Source of the DNA: Spirochaetia bacterium UBA5763
GTDB taxonomy: Bacteria > Spirochaetota > UBA4802 > UBA5550
Length of the DNA stretch: 64,000 nucleotides
Assembly: GCA_002418835.1 (NCBI GenBank)
Contig: DIEX01000027.1
Location: 45,751-109,750, forward strand
Direction: 5' to 3'
Shown piece after piece: positions 53,443 through 62,136 of this stretch; the first letter of the stretch is position 1; each line of letters opens with the position of its first letter. Below the pieces are notes generated by a model. That model did no database searches, had not been told where the DNA came from, and worked only from the letters and a program-made list of their open reading frames with translations. The position numbers were made by a program, and so were the translations under genes.

Positions 53443-54252
53443 TTAATCGACTCCAATAATCCTGCTTGCCATAAAACATCTTTCACTATTACGGAGATAA
53501 CAGTGCGCCAGGATATAATTTTTTCTGCCGTAGGAAATAAACTCCTTGGGGAGAATATTCCTTTTAGTGATGTGCCCGTCTGAGTCCTTGTAGCGGATTG
53601 TTACTTTCTCGCCTATTGAAATTTTTTTAAATACATCACCGCTGTTACGTGGAACACTGGATATCCCGGGATTCACCCCTTCTCCATGTATAGTCATTAC
53701 CTCTTCAAATGATGAATCACCATTGACCCCTCTCCCTTTAAGCACTTCAAGGAATACCGTCATACAGACAATGGCATCATCAAGGGCCCGGTGCTTTTTA
53801 TGGTCAAGTCCCAGGTGTTCAGAGAGAGTGGAAAGCTTGTGGTTAGGGAGACCGGTAAAATATTTTTTTGCAAGCCTCACTGTATCAAGGGCCCAGAGCT
53901 GCCGGCACTCAATCCCGTGCGTTTTAAACGCCCTGTCGATAAATGAAAGATCAAATCTCGGATTCTGAATAACCAGAATTGTGTCCTTTATGAAATCGCT
54001 GAAATCAGAAAGGAGCTCCTCGATCACAGGGGCAGATTCCACCATTCCGTCTGTTATTCCATGAATTTTAATTACATTATCAGGCATCGGGACACAGGGA
54101 TTAACAAGTGAGTGAAATGTTTCCGGTTTTCCATCAAAGCGGAATTTTACCGCGCCGATCTCTACAATTTTATTAAATGCGGGATTTACACCCGTTGTCT
54201 CCAGGTCAATTGCACAGAAATTAATAGTCGAGAGTTTTGTCCTGCTGCTCAT
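53443..54252 (-). CDS. DEDDh 3'-5' exonuclease with C-terminal WYL domain
   Basis: The N-terminal 180 residues are a DnaQ-like exonuclease: FCAIDLETTGVNPAFNKIVEI (DxE), IQNPRFDLSFIDRAF (second Asp), and KKHRALDDAIVCM (His-X4-Asp), all four catalytic acidic residues and the His. The C-terminal 60 residues (about 205-265) read VTIRYKDSDGHITKRNILPK, FISYGRKNYILAHCYLRNSE and RCFMASRIIGVD, which I read as a WYL domain, a ligand- or nucleic-acid-sensing fold found in regulators and CRISPR/phage defence proteins. It ends 1 nt from the convergent Omp85 gene. The WYL part is inferred by pattern, not by search. Confidence 0.85.
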   Translation of the reverse strand: MSSRTKLSTINFCAIDLETTGVNPAFNKIVEIGAVKFRFDGKPETFHSLVNPCVPMPDNVIKIHGITDGMVESAPVIEELLSDFSDFIKDTILVIQNPRFDLSFIDRAFKTHGIECRQLWALDTVRLAKKYFTGLPNHKLSTLSEHLGLDHKKHRALDDAIVCMTVFLEVLKGRGVNGDSSFEEVMTIHGEGVNPGISSVPRNSGDVFKKISIGEKVTIRYKDSDGHITKRNILPKEFISYGRKNYILAHCYLRNSERCFMASRIIGVD

Positions 54253-54256
54253 GAAA

Positions 54257-55180
54257 TTAAAAATCCCCCATAAACCTGATCTCAGTTTCGAGATTAACTG
54301 AGATCCGTTTATACACTGTTTCCTGAATATGTTTTACAAGCCTGAATATATCTGAAGAGGAGGCATTACCGCTATTTATAATAAAATTAGTATGTTTCTC
54401 TGATACCATTGCCCCTCCCATAGAGAAGCCTTTCAGTCCGCTGTCATTTATAAGCTTCCAGGATGCATGACCTTCAGGATTTTTAAAAACAGAACCAGCT
54501 GAAGGGAACTCCATAGGATGTTTATTCCATCTGTCTGCTATTATATCATCAACTCTCTTTCTGACAGCAGTAGGATCATCATTTTCAGGGAGAGAGAAAA
54601 AACCTCCCAGTATTATGCTGTTTTCCGGAATATCCATATGCCTGTAACCGGAGGATTCACAGGTAACCTGAACCTCGGTTATATTACCCCGGAAATCCGA
54701 TATCCTGATTTTGCGGAGTATATCACTGAAGCAGCCCATAAAAGTTCCGGCATTCATAAAAATTCCGCCGCCCATTGTACCCGGAATTCCTGCCATGAAC
54801 TCCACTCCGCCGAAACCTTTTTCTATTGCTTCAGAGATAAATTTCTCCTTGCTCACGGAGGATGCCGCATAAATTAATCCGTCAGAAATATGTATCTCTG
54901 CATTTTCATCTGAGAGGCGGATCACAACTCCCCTCAGACCGGAATCGCTCACAAGGAGATTTGAGCCCCCCCCTATGACATGAAACTCAATGTTTTCAGA
55001 TTTAAGCAGAGAGACAGCAGACACAGCTGATGCTTCGTCAGATGGCTCAAGGAGATAATCCGCAGCCCCGCCTGTTTTAAATGTGGTCAAAGAGGACATC
55101 AGTACCCCCTCCCTGAAAATACCGAGGGTGGAAAGCTTCTGAATAATTGAATCAGGTATATATTTTTTTGAATTACACAT
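54257..55180 (-). CDS. murB: UDP-N-acetylenolpyruvoylglucosamine reductase
   Basis: MurB reduces UDP-GlcNAc-enolpyruvate to UDP-MurNAc with NADPH and FAD in peptidoglycan synthesis. The 307-residue protein has TTFKTGGAADYLLEP, FHVIGGGSNLLVSDSGLRGV, the GIPGTMGGGIFMNAGTF block, GYRHMDIPEN (Tyr), PSAGSVFKNPEG (catalytic Ser) and the C-terminal NLETEIRFMG (Glu). It stands after an exonuclease-WYL gene 4 nt downstream, so the two share a transcript. Its upstream region contains a promoter and an early terminator. Confidence 0.97.
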   Translation of the reverse strand: MCNSKKYIPDSIIQKLSTLGIFREGVLMSSLTTFKTGGAADYLLEPSDEASAVSAVSLLKSENIEFHVIGGGSNLLVSDSGLRGVVIRLSDENAEIHISDGLIYAASSVSKEKFISEAIEKGFGGVEFMAGIPGTMGGGIFMNAGTFMGCFSDILRKIRISDFRGNITEVQVTCESSGYRHMDIPENSIILGGFFSLPENDDPTAVRKRVDDIIADRWNKHPMEFPSAGSVFKNPEGHASWKLINDSGLKGFSMGGAMVSEKHTNFIINSGNASSSDIFRLVKHIQETVYKRISVNLETEIRFMGDF

Positions 55181-55266
55181 ATTAATATTATTTCTGCTGT
55201 TTATTTCATATTTTTTAACAGCATCGTGATGTCAATTAAATTAGAAGAAGGGGCAATATTACCATA

Positions 55267-55384
55267 AAAAAAGAAATCCCCCTGCTTGAATTTTCAGCTG
55301 CAGGGGGAGATAAAGAGGAAGCAAAAATGTTAACTCAAAATACTAAGTCGGCATTCAGGAAACATAAACCGCCAAAAAACTTTA
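55267..55384 (-). ncRNA. Possible leader or small RNA upstream of murB
   Basis: On the minus strand, TTGACA (55414-55419) with a 17-18-nt spacer and a TTATTAA box (55390-55396) predict a start near 55384. About 115 nt later TCCCCCTGC and GCAGGGGGA form a 9-bp stem followed by TTTCTTTTTTT (55267-55276). No ORF of more than 11 codons lies between. murB starts 87 nt further on. It is either a small RNA or an attenuated 5' leader of murB. Confidence 0.5.
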
Positions 55385-55719
55385 CATTTTTAATAAACAA
55401 TATTCATTGAGTTTGTCAAATATTTTTTTAAAAAATAAAATAATTATTAGATTTTTCAGGAAATTTCTTTATCAGTGCCACATATTTATGTTAAAAAAGC
55501 TTTATATACATGGTATAAACAGGAAAATATCTTAGATTCAGTTTATATATTAATTTTTAAAACTTTTTTTAACCGGGCGATCATCCATGCATAAACACTT
55601 CATCACAGCAAATCCGCTGTTAAATACAATATACAGATAGTTTCAGCACAAAGCAACCCCTGAACTTAATGTATATTCAAAGATTTTTTATTTAATAAAC
55701 ATGTTTCTACCGATAATTA

Positions 55720-55750
55720 AAAAAGAGTATCAGCCGCATCAGCGGCTGAT
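55720..55750 (-). terminator. Terminator-like hairpin with minus-strand U tract
   Basis: ATCAGCCGC and GCGGCTGAT are perfect 9-bp arms with a 4-nt loop. The minus strand continues into ACTCTTTTTTAA. No minus-strand gene ends here; the opposite strand carries a coiled-coil gene starting at 55801. It could end an antisense RNA, or serve as 5' structure of that gene. Confidence 0.5.
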
Positions 55751-55800
55751 AAAATGTGCAGAATCAGCCGAATGAATTTCAGACGGCATACAATAAAGCT

Positions 55801-56295
55801 ATGAAGAAGAAAGAAAAAAAAATAGTTATACCCGACATAAGAGAATTCACTGACGACAGCGGGAAAAAATGGGTGCAGACATCCACAGATGACCTGTTTT
55901 CCATGCGTGAACTGAATGATATAATACGAAACATAGAAAAAGAGCGGGAAAAGGATGAAATTGTACTGGCGCGGATCGACTTTCAGAAGGTTGACAGGGA
56001 ATTTTACGAAGCGGCAATTGATCTCCAGAAAAGACTTCAGAAACAGACACTGCTGATAAAGCAGTACATTGCTGAATCGAAAAAAACTATAGAAAAGAAA
56101 AATAAAACGCTGAAGGAGCTTATTGAATACATTAAAAAGCTTCACCAGCTCCTGTCATACCTCAACGCCAATCCTGAAAATGCGGATACAATAAGCATAA
56201 CTCTCCCCGGTATTTCTGATGCTGAGCCGGATAAAGGATTTGTTTCTGAATACGAAGAGGCTGAGGAACTCATCATGACCGAGGATGACGATTAA
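55801..56295 (+). CDS. Unknown coiled-coil protein
   Basis: The 164-residue product is very rich in Lys, Glu, Ile and Leu with long charged helices (for example RNIEKEREKDEIVLARIDFQ and LLIKQYIAESKKTIEKKNKT) and an acidic tail ending EEAEELIMTEDDD. A coiled-coil rod is likely. I start at the ATG at 55801; a GTG 15 codons upstream is possible but the added stretch lies next to a hairpin. No family is recognised. No ribosome-binding site is seen, so translation may be weak. The next gene, cysS, has its own site 80 nt downstream. Confidence 0.6.
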   Translation: MKKKEKKIVIPDIREFTDDSGKKWVQTSTDDLFSMRELNDIIRNIEKEREKDEIVLARIDFQKVDREFYEAAIDLQKRLQKQTLLIKQYIAESKKTIEKKNKTLKELIEYIKKLHQLLSYLNANPENADTISITLPGISDAEPDKGFVSEYEEAEELIMTEDDD

Positions 56296-56375
56296 CCCCC
56301 TGCTTGCGAAAAATGTTTGACATTATCCCCCCCTGACGAAGTTTTAAAAAAGCTTAATTCTTTCCGGAGGCTTAA

Positions 56376-57800
56376 ATGACCCTGAAAATTTACAATACCA
56401 TGTCACGCAAGGTGGAGGAGCTTATCCCCGGCGGAGTAAGAAAGGACGATGTTTCGGAATACCCCCCTGTGACAATCTATGCCTGCGGACCCACAGTTTA
56501 CAGTTTTGCACACATCGGAAACTTCAGGACTTTCATGTTCAATGACCTTCTAAGGCGCTACCTGAAATTCAGCGGATATAAAACCAATCACGCCATGAAT
56601 ATCACTGACGTTGATGACAAGACAATCAACGGCTCCTTGAGGGATGGAGTAACACTCAAGGATTACACTGAAAAATATACAGCCATTTTCTTTGAGGATC
56701 TCAAAACACTGAACATTGAGCCTGTTGAGCACAATCCGAAGGCCACCGAATCCATTGATGAGATGATCAATATCCTGAAGCAGATTGATCAAAAAGGTAT
56801 ACTATACAGCAGAGAGGGTTCACTATACTTTAATATAGCAAAATTCCCTTCATACGGAAGACTCTCCTGTCTTGAGAGCAGGGAGACAAAGGCCGGCGCA
56901 CGTTATGACGCTGACGAATATGACAAGGACGATGTTCGGGATTTCGCGTTATGGAAAGCCCCGAAGGAGAATGAGCCATTCTGGGAGACACCCTACGGCC
57001 CCGGGAGGCCGGGATGGCATATTGAATGCTCAGCCATGATAAGAAAAATTTTCGGCAAAACCATCGATATTCATACAGGGGGAGTTGACCTCATATTCCC
57101 GCACCATGAGAACGAAATCGCGCAAAGTGAAGCAGCTTATGACGAGCAGTTTGTGCGTTACTGGGTACACGTTGAGCATCTCCTTGTTGACGGGACTAAG
57201 ATGTCAAAGTCAGCGGGGAACTTCTACACGCTGAGAGACCTAATTGCAAAAGGGTATTCTCCCCGTTCAATAAGATATCTGCTGATGTCAGCACACTACC
57301 GCAAGCAGCTTAACTTCACTCTTGACGGAATAAAGCAGGCTGACCAGGCGCTTGAGCGTATCGACAACCTCATTGTGCGGCTGAAAGATGTAAAAAAAGC
57401 CGGTGAAGCCGGAGCTGAAACCGCTGATATGATTAAAAAGCTTATAGCAGATTTCACTGAAACAATGGACAACGACCTGAATATCTCCGGGGGACTCGGA
57501 GTTTTCTTTGACTTTGTTACAAAAGTCAATACCCTGATTGCAGAGGATAAGCTTACAGAAAAGGATGCCTCCATGTTCCTTGAGGCAGTCAGCAGGCTCG
57601 ACTCTGTTTTCGGATTCATCAGCTTCGGAGAAGAGGAGGATGTGGACGCTGAGAGGATCAATGCCCTTGTTGAGGAGAGAATTCAGGCTAAAAAAAATAA
57701 AGACTTCAGGCGTTCTGACGAAATCAGGGACATGCTGAAGGATGAAGGGATTATACTCGAGGATACTAAAGACGGCACGAGATGGAAAAGAAAGAAGTAA
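56376..57800 (+). CDS. cysS: Cysteinyl-tRNA synthetase
   Basis: CysS charges tRNA-Cys. The 474-residue class I synthetase has the HIGH-type SFAHIGNFRTF, zinc ligands including YACGPTVY and WHIECSAM, HHENEIAQSEAA, the KMSKS-type DGTKMSKSAGNF, and the DALR domain at the C-terminus. GGAGG lies 8 nt before the ATG. Its end overlaps the RNA methyltransferase by 19 nt, so they are co-translated; this pairing is common in bacteria. Confidence 0.97.
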   Translation: MTLKIYNTMSRKVEELIPGGVRKDDVSEYPPVTIYACGPTVYSFAHIGNFRTFMFNDLLRRYLKFSGYKTNHAMNITDVDDKTINGSLRDGVTLKDYTEKYTAIFFEDLKTLNIEPVEHNPKATESIDEMINILKQIDQKGILYSREGSLYFNIAKFPSYGRLSCLESRETKAGARYDADEYDKDDVRDFALWKAPKENEPFWETPYGPGRPGWHIECSAMIRKIFGKTIDIHTGGVDLIFPHHENEIAQSEAAYDEQFVRYWVHVEHLLVDGTKMSKSAGNFYTLRDLIAKGYSPRSIRYLLMSAHYRKQLNFTLDGIKQADQALERIDNLIVRLKDVKKAGEAGAETADMIKKLIADFTETMDNDLNISGGLGVFFDFVTKVNTLIAEDKLTEKDASMFLEAVSRLDSVFGFISFGEEEDVDAERINALVEERIQAKKNKDFRRSDEIRDMLKDEGIILEDTKDGTRWKRKK

Positions 57801-58516
57801 TAACTGGTCGCAACCCTGTAATCGAGTATCTCAGGGGGATGAAAGATCCGTCAGGGATCGAACTCCATGTATCGGACTCCGCGCACGGGAAGATCATCGA
57901 TGAAATTCTCGGAATATGCAGGAACCGGAAAGTTAAAATAGTTCAGGAAAACAGGGAATTTTTCTCCCGGTACACTTCTTCATCAGTACATCAGGGAGTT
58001 GTACTCTATGCGCCGAAAAAAGTTCAAAAGGAGGAGCCGGGCTCTCTCCTTCAGAAAATAGCAGAGGACAAAGGAGTGATTGTTCTCCTGGACCAGATCA
58101 CAGATCCCCACAATCTCGGTTCAATTATCCGGAGCGCCGAAGCCCTGGGGTGCGGTGCTGTGGCAATTACAAAAGATAACTCCGCAGCCATAAATGATAC
58201 TGTAATAAAAACATCAGCAGGGGCAACTGCATATATAGAGACAATCACTGTCACCAATATTGCCCGGTTCCTTGATGAAATCAAAACTCTCGGCTTCTGG
58301 ATTGCAGGCACAAGTGATCATGGAGATGCTTCAATTGAAAAGCTGAAAGATATACGTCCGGTCTGCATAATCATAGGGAGCGAAGGGAAAGGGATGCGGA
58401 GGCTCACCGAGGAGAGATGCGATTACATTGTATCCATCCCGCTTAAAGGTAAAATTTCATCACTGAATGCATCTGTTGCTGCGGGTATTGTTATCCATAA
58501 GATAATTAATGGTTGA
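57782..58516 (+). CDS. rlmB: 23S rRNA (guanosine-2'-O)-methyltransferase RlmB-like
   Basis: The 244-residue protein is a SpoU/TrmH methyltransferase. The N-terminal substrate-binding part begins VITGRNPVIEYLRG; the SPOUT domain shows DQITDPHNLGSIIRSAEALG, AGATAYIETI, IIGSEGKGMRRL and SLNASVAAGIVIHKI (the SAM knot). It probably methylates 23S rRNA at the ribose of a guanosine; other TrmH-family targets cannot be excluded. The start lies inside cysS. Confidence 0.9.
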   Translation: MEKKEVITGRNPVIEYLRGMKDPSGIELHVSDSAHGKIIDEILGICRNRKVKIVQENREFFSRYTSSSVHQGVVLYAPKKVQKEEPGSLLQKIAEDKGVIVLLDQITDPHNLGSIIRSAEALGCGAVAITKDNSAAINDTVIKTSAGATAYIETITVTNIARFLDEIKTLGFWIAGTSDHGDASIEKLKDIRPVCIIIGSEGKGMRRLTEERCDYIVSIPLKGKISSLNASVAAGIVIHKIING

Positions 58517-58540
58517 AAACAAATACGTTTGTGATATAAT
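58513..58540 (+). promoter_or_regulatory. Promoter with internal dyad for the HEPN/MNT pair
   Basis: TTGAAA (58513-58518), a 16-nt spacer and a perfect TATAAT (58535-58540) lie over the end of rlmB. The spacer holds a dyad, ACAAA and TTTGT (58519-58532), a likely operator. Transcription would start about 8-14 nt before the HEPN gene. Confidence 0.65.
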
Positions 58541-58560
58541 ATATCCAGAGAATAGTGATA

Positions 58561-58947
58561 ATGGCAGAACAGGAAATAATTGATTACTGGATTCGCAGTT
58601 CTGATGAGAATTTTCAGACCATGCAAAACCTCTTCAAATCAGGCGATTATTCCTGGGCATTATTCATGGGTCATCTGGTTATTGAAAAACTCCTTAAAGC
58701 CCATTATGTGAAAAATACAAAAAAAGATCCCCCTCTAATTCATGATCTATTACGAATTTCTCAAAAAGCAGGAATCGATCCCGAAGAGAGAATGATGGAT
58801 CTGCTTGATGAAATTACCACCTTCAATATAAAAGGGAGGTATGACGATTATAAGGAAAGCTTTAAAAAAATATGCACTGAATCATTCACTTCAGATAAGA
58901 TAAACAATATAATAGAAGTAAGAAAATGGCTCAAAAAGAGATTATAA
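58561..58947 (+). CDS. HEPN-domain protein (toxin-antitoxin partner)
   Basis: The 128-residue protein has the pfam05168-type HEPN pattern: WALFMGHLVIEKLLKAHYVK, LIHDLLRISQKAG and NIKGRYDDYKESFKKI. HEPN proteins of this type are often RNases or partners of a nucleotidyltransferase. The RX4-6H catalytic motif typical of HepT is not evident, so the toxin activity is uncertain. A GTG two codons earlier is an alternative start. It overlaps the MNT gene by 22 nt. Confidence 0.85.
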   Translation: MAEQEIIDYWIRSSDENFQTMQNLFKSGDYSWALFMGHLVIEKLLKAHYVKNTKKDPPLIHDLLRISQKAGIDPEERMMDLLDEITTFNIKGRYDDYKESFKKICTESFTSDKINNIIEVRKWLKKRL

Positions 58948-59225
58948 ATATCGTATCAAAATATAAAGAATCACTCAGTGACAGATTCGACATACTGTCA
59001 GTATATATATTCGGATCATACTCGAAAGAAACATATTCTGAAGATAGTGATATTGATGTTGCAGTAATTGTTAAAAATTCAATCCAATATGACGATGAAA
59101 TTGAAATAATGAAACTGAGAAGAAACTTTGACCTCCGCATTGAACCGCATATTTTCTCTGAATCTGATTTCAACAACCCTAATCCACTCATTAATGAAAT
59201 CAAAAGAACCGGCATTATAATATAG
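58926..59225 (+). CDS. MNT-type minimal nucleotidyltransferase
   Basis: The 99-residue protein has the nucleotidyltransferase signature SVYIFGSYSKETYSEDSDID (GSX10DXD) and then VAVIV, with a further conserved acidic residue in LRIEPHIF. In MNT/HEPN pairs it adenylylates or otherwise neutralises its partner. The ATG lies inside the HEPN gene. All catalytic residues look intact. Confidence 0.9.
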   Translation: MAQKEIINIVSKYKESLSDRFDILSVYIFGSYSKETYSEDSDIDVAVIVKNSIQYDDEIEIMKLRRNFDLRIEPHIFSESDFNNPNPLINEIKRTGIII

Positions 59226-59301
59226 CCCAATTCTTTCCGGCTCTCCCCTCTCTTTAACTTGACATCTCACTGTAAATCCGCTATAATTAAACGATCAGAG
59301 T

Positions 59302-61020
59302 ATGAAAAGCTATATGGATAAAATGATAAATTTACTGATTGCTGATGACGACCGGTTTATCCGCAGATCTCTTGTGAAAATGCTGGATAGACATGGCAAA
59401 TTCAGGATATCTGAAGCGGAGGACCGTGCCACTGTATTCAGAAGTATCACAGAGTCCCCGCCGGACTGCATACTCATGGATTATTTCATGTCTGACATTA
59501 CCGGCCTTGAACTTATGCGGATGCTGAAAGCTGAAGGTGTCGCAGCGCCGGTAATTATGCTCACAGGCCAGGGGGATGACGCCACAGCTGCCGCCATCCT
59601 AAAAGCAGGGGCCTATGACTATATCCCGAAAAAGAGGCTCTCGGAGCAGGACTTCAGCGAAACACTGACCACAATGATCACAGGGGCAATCAGCCGTCAC
59701 GAAGCAGTGAAAGAGAGCGACAGGGCACAGATAGCTCTTCAACTCTCAGAAGCACGGTACAGGGGGCTTATTGAAAACTCCCCTATACTGATAGCCCGTT
59801 TCTTCCCGGAGGATTATACTGTTTCTTTCATAAACGATTATTTCTGCAAATACTTCAATGTGGAGCGTTTTGAAATTCTCGGGGAGAATGTGCTCAACCT
59901 GATACCGAGAAGTAATCATGAAAAATCCATGCAGAATATAAACGGGATAACCGGTGATAATTCAGTAGCAAGATTCGAAATAAAAACCATTGCACATGGT
60001 GACCTGAGATGGCAGCTCTGGACAGTGCAGGGAATTTTTCATGAAGATGGAACCATTGCAGAGTATCAGGCAATGGGTGAGGATATTACAAGCCTGAAGC
60101 AGACGCAGAAGCAGCTTATGGAACAGAAGCGGTATCTCCAGTCTATCCTTGATTCGCAGGACAACATGATAATAGTTGCTGACCGTGAAAAAATACATGA
60201 AGTGAACATAAGCTTTCTCCAGTTTTTCGGCTTCTACTCCCCTGATGACATGATGAAAAATATCGGCCGCATAAGCGAAATGACAGTTGAAGTTGAAGGA
60301 TGCCTTAAGCCTGGAGAAGCCAAATCGTTATGGCTCAATGCGCTGAATGCAGAAATGAGTGCAGAAGAATACCGCCTCGTTGCTTTCAGGCAGGAGGGGG
60401 CGGAGAACCCCAGGTTTTTCTCCGTAACATTCAGGCCTCTCTCCATTGAGTCGGAGCTTTATGTTCTTGAGTTTTCAGATGTCACCGCGCTTGAGGAGAG
60501 ATCAAGAGAATTTGAAACACGGGCAAACTATGACGCCCTTACACATATCTTTAACCGCAGGAGATTTCTTGAACTTCTTGAACATGGTATCAGTTCCGCC
60601 AAACGCCTCAACCATGAACTGAGCATAGTGTTCTTCGACATAGACCACTTTAAAAAAATTAATGACACTTACGGCCACAACACCGGCGATGATGTTCTTC
60701 GCGCACTGGCCTCTCTTGTATCCGCCACCATAAGGAGAACGGATATTTTTGCCCGCTGGGGAGGGGAGGAATTTCTTGTGCTCCTTGAATCCACTTCTAT
60801 TGAAAACGCCGCACGCATGGCGGAGAAGCTTAGAAAAGCAATCATGGAGTATGAATTCCCCGAAGTTAAGCAGGTAACATGCAGCTTCGGTGTAACCGCA
60901 TATCTGCCCGGAGAGAAGGGCGATACCTTTATCAGCAGGGCTGACTCAGCTCTCTACAGGGCAAAGGAGTCCGGGCGAAACCGCGTAATAGGAATCAGGA
61001 AAAAATCAGGTGAATGCTGA
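59302..61020 (+). CDS. Response regulator with PAS and GGDEF domains (diguanylate cyclase)
   Basis: The 572-residue protein has a receiver domain (LLIADDDRFIRRSLVKML, DCILMDYFMSDITG with acceptor Asp, VIMLTGQGDD, DYIPKKRL), two PAS domains (about 155-270 and 278-400), and a GGDEF domain from about 415. The active site reads ARWGGEEF, and an RRTD motif five residues before it matches the inhibitory I-site. It should make c-di-GMP with product feedback. The first ATG is used; two more follow at residues 5 and 8. It is a lone gene. Confidence 0.95.
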   Translation: MKSYMDKMINLLIADDDRFIRRSLVKMLDRHGKFRISEAEDRATVFRSITESPPDCILMDYFMSDITGLELMRMLKAEGVAAPVIMLTGQGDDATAAAILKAGAYDYIPKKRLSEQDFSETLTTMITGAISRHEAVKESDRAQIALQLSEARYRGLIENSPILIARFFPEDYTVSFINDYFCKYFNVERFEILGENVLNLIPRSNHEKSMQNINGITGDNSVARFEIKTIAHGDLRWQLWTVQGIFHEDGTIAEYQAMGEDITSLKQTQKQLMEQKRYLQSILDSQDNMIIVADREKIHEVNISFLQFFGFYSPDDMMKNIGRISEMTVEVEGCLKPGEAKSLWLNALNAEMSAEEYRLVAFRQEGAENPRFFSVTFRPLSIESELYVLEFSDVTALEERSREFETRANYDALTHIFNRRRFLELLEHGISSAKRLNHELSIVFFDIDHFKKINDTYGHNTGDDVLRALASLVSATIRRTDIFARWGGEEFLVLLESTSIENAARMAEKLRKAIMEYEFPEVKQVTCSFGVTAYLPGEKGDTFISRADSALYRAKESGRNRVIGIRKKSGEC

Positions 61021-61152
61021 GTGAGGCTCTCCGCGATTCTTTCTCATCTCAAGTCCCATGAGGTGGCGGCAGGGTCGTGTGATTATTTGCTTGCACAATT
61101 TCAGTTATATACCGAAAATAAGATGTAATTATCAATCGGCCGGTAAACTATT

Positions 61153-62136
61153 TTGAGAAAACTCCGTATTTCATTATACCTTTTTTTGATTGTATCCGCC
61201 TTCGGGGTGACCTATTACCATATATTTGAGCGCATGACATTTTCTGATGCCATATTCATGATTGCCATAACTCTCAGTACTGTGGGCTACGGCGAAGTGC
61301 AGCCCCTCTCCCCCACCGGAAGGATGGTCACTGTTTTTATCATACTCTTCGGCATTACAATAACAGGTTACACCGGTGGTACTTTCATACGGATGCTTAT
61401 AGAAGGGGAGCTGGGGAAAAGATTCGGGAGGAAAAAAGTGGAAAAGAAGATTCTGAAACTTAAAGATCACTATATAATCTGCGGTTATGGAAGGATTGGT
61501 AAACTCCTTACTAAAGAGCTGCGTAAACATAACCAGAAGTTCCTTGTTATAGAATTTGACAGCAGCCAGATTGCGGAACTGGAAGCTTCCGGGACTCCAT
61601 ATATGCTCCTTGACGCCCGTGATGAAAACACTCTCCTGAAGGCGGGGATAATGAGAGCAAAGGGACTTGTGACAGCTGTTATGTCCGATGCTGACAACGT
61701 ATTCATAACACTGACAGCAAGGATGCTCCACCCTGATATTTTTATTCTTGCCCGGGCATCTGAGCCTAAGAATGAGTCAAAACTTAAAAGCGCCGGAGCT
61801 ACAAAAGTTGTTTCACCTTATCTTTTAGGGGGGCAGAGAATGGCACAGCTCCTGGTGAGCCCCACTGTTGTTGACTTCATTGATATTGCCACAATGGATG
61901 ACAAGTTCGGATTGCGCATGGAGGAGGCAATGATCAGGGGAGGCTCCCCTTATGAAGGGAAGACCCTGGTTGAGAGCAATCTCCGGAAAGATTACGGAGT
62001 AATTATTGTTCTGATCAAAAAAAGCAGCGGCGAGATGAAATTTAATCCAAGCCCCCAGGAGGTACTGGAGGCAAATGACGTGCTGGTTATGTTAGGAAAG
62101 ATCGCTGACCTCCAGAAGATAAACGCTATTATCTAA
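61153..62136 (+). CDS. Potassium channel with RCK/TrkA-N domain
   Basis: The 327-residue protein has two membrane helices (about 5-22 and 55-75) around the selectivity filter TLSTVGYGEVQP, then a TrkA-N/RCK domain (HYIICGYGRIGKLLTKELRK) and a TrkA-C-like end. It forms a ligand-gated K+ channel in the inner membrane. The start must be the TTG at 61153 because a TAA stands nine bases before it in frame; no ribosome-binding site is obvious. Its 3' end overlaps the convergent DUF3124 gene by 8 nt. Confidence 0.92.
   Translation: MRKLRISLYLFLIVSAFGVTYYHIFERMTFSDAIFMIAITLSTVGYGEVQPLSPTGRMVTVFIILFGITITGYTGGTFIRMLIEGELGKRFGRKKVEKKILKLKDHYIICGYGRIGKLLTKELRKHNQKFLVIEFDSSQIAELEASGTPYMLLDARDENTLLKAGIMRAKGLVTAVMSDADNVFITLTARMLHPDIFILARASEPKNESKLKSAGATKVVSPYLLGGQRMAQLLVSPTVVDFIDIATMDDKFGLRMEEAMIRGGSPYEGKTLVESNLRKDYGVIIVLIKKSSGEMKFNPSPQEVLEANDVLVMLGKIADLQKINAII

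Noticed and set aside
55717..56145. 142-codon minus-strand ORF overlapping the coiled-coil gene
   Set aside because: It is the antisense of a Lys/Glu-rich plus-strand protein and gives a Phe/Leu/Tyr-rich product typical of an antisense frame.
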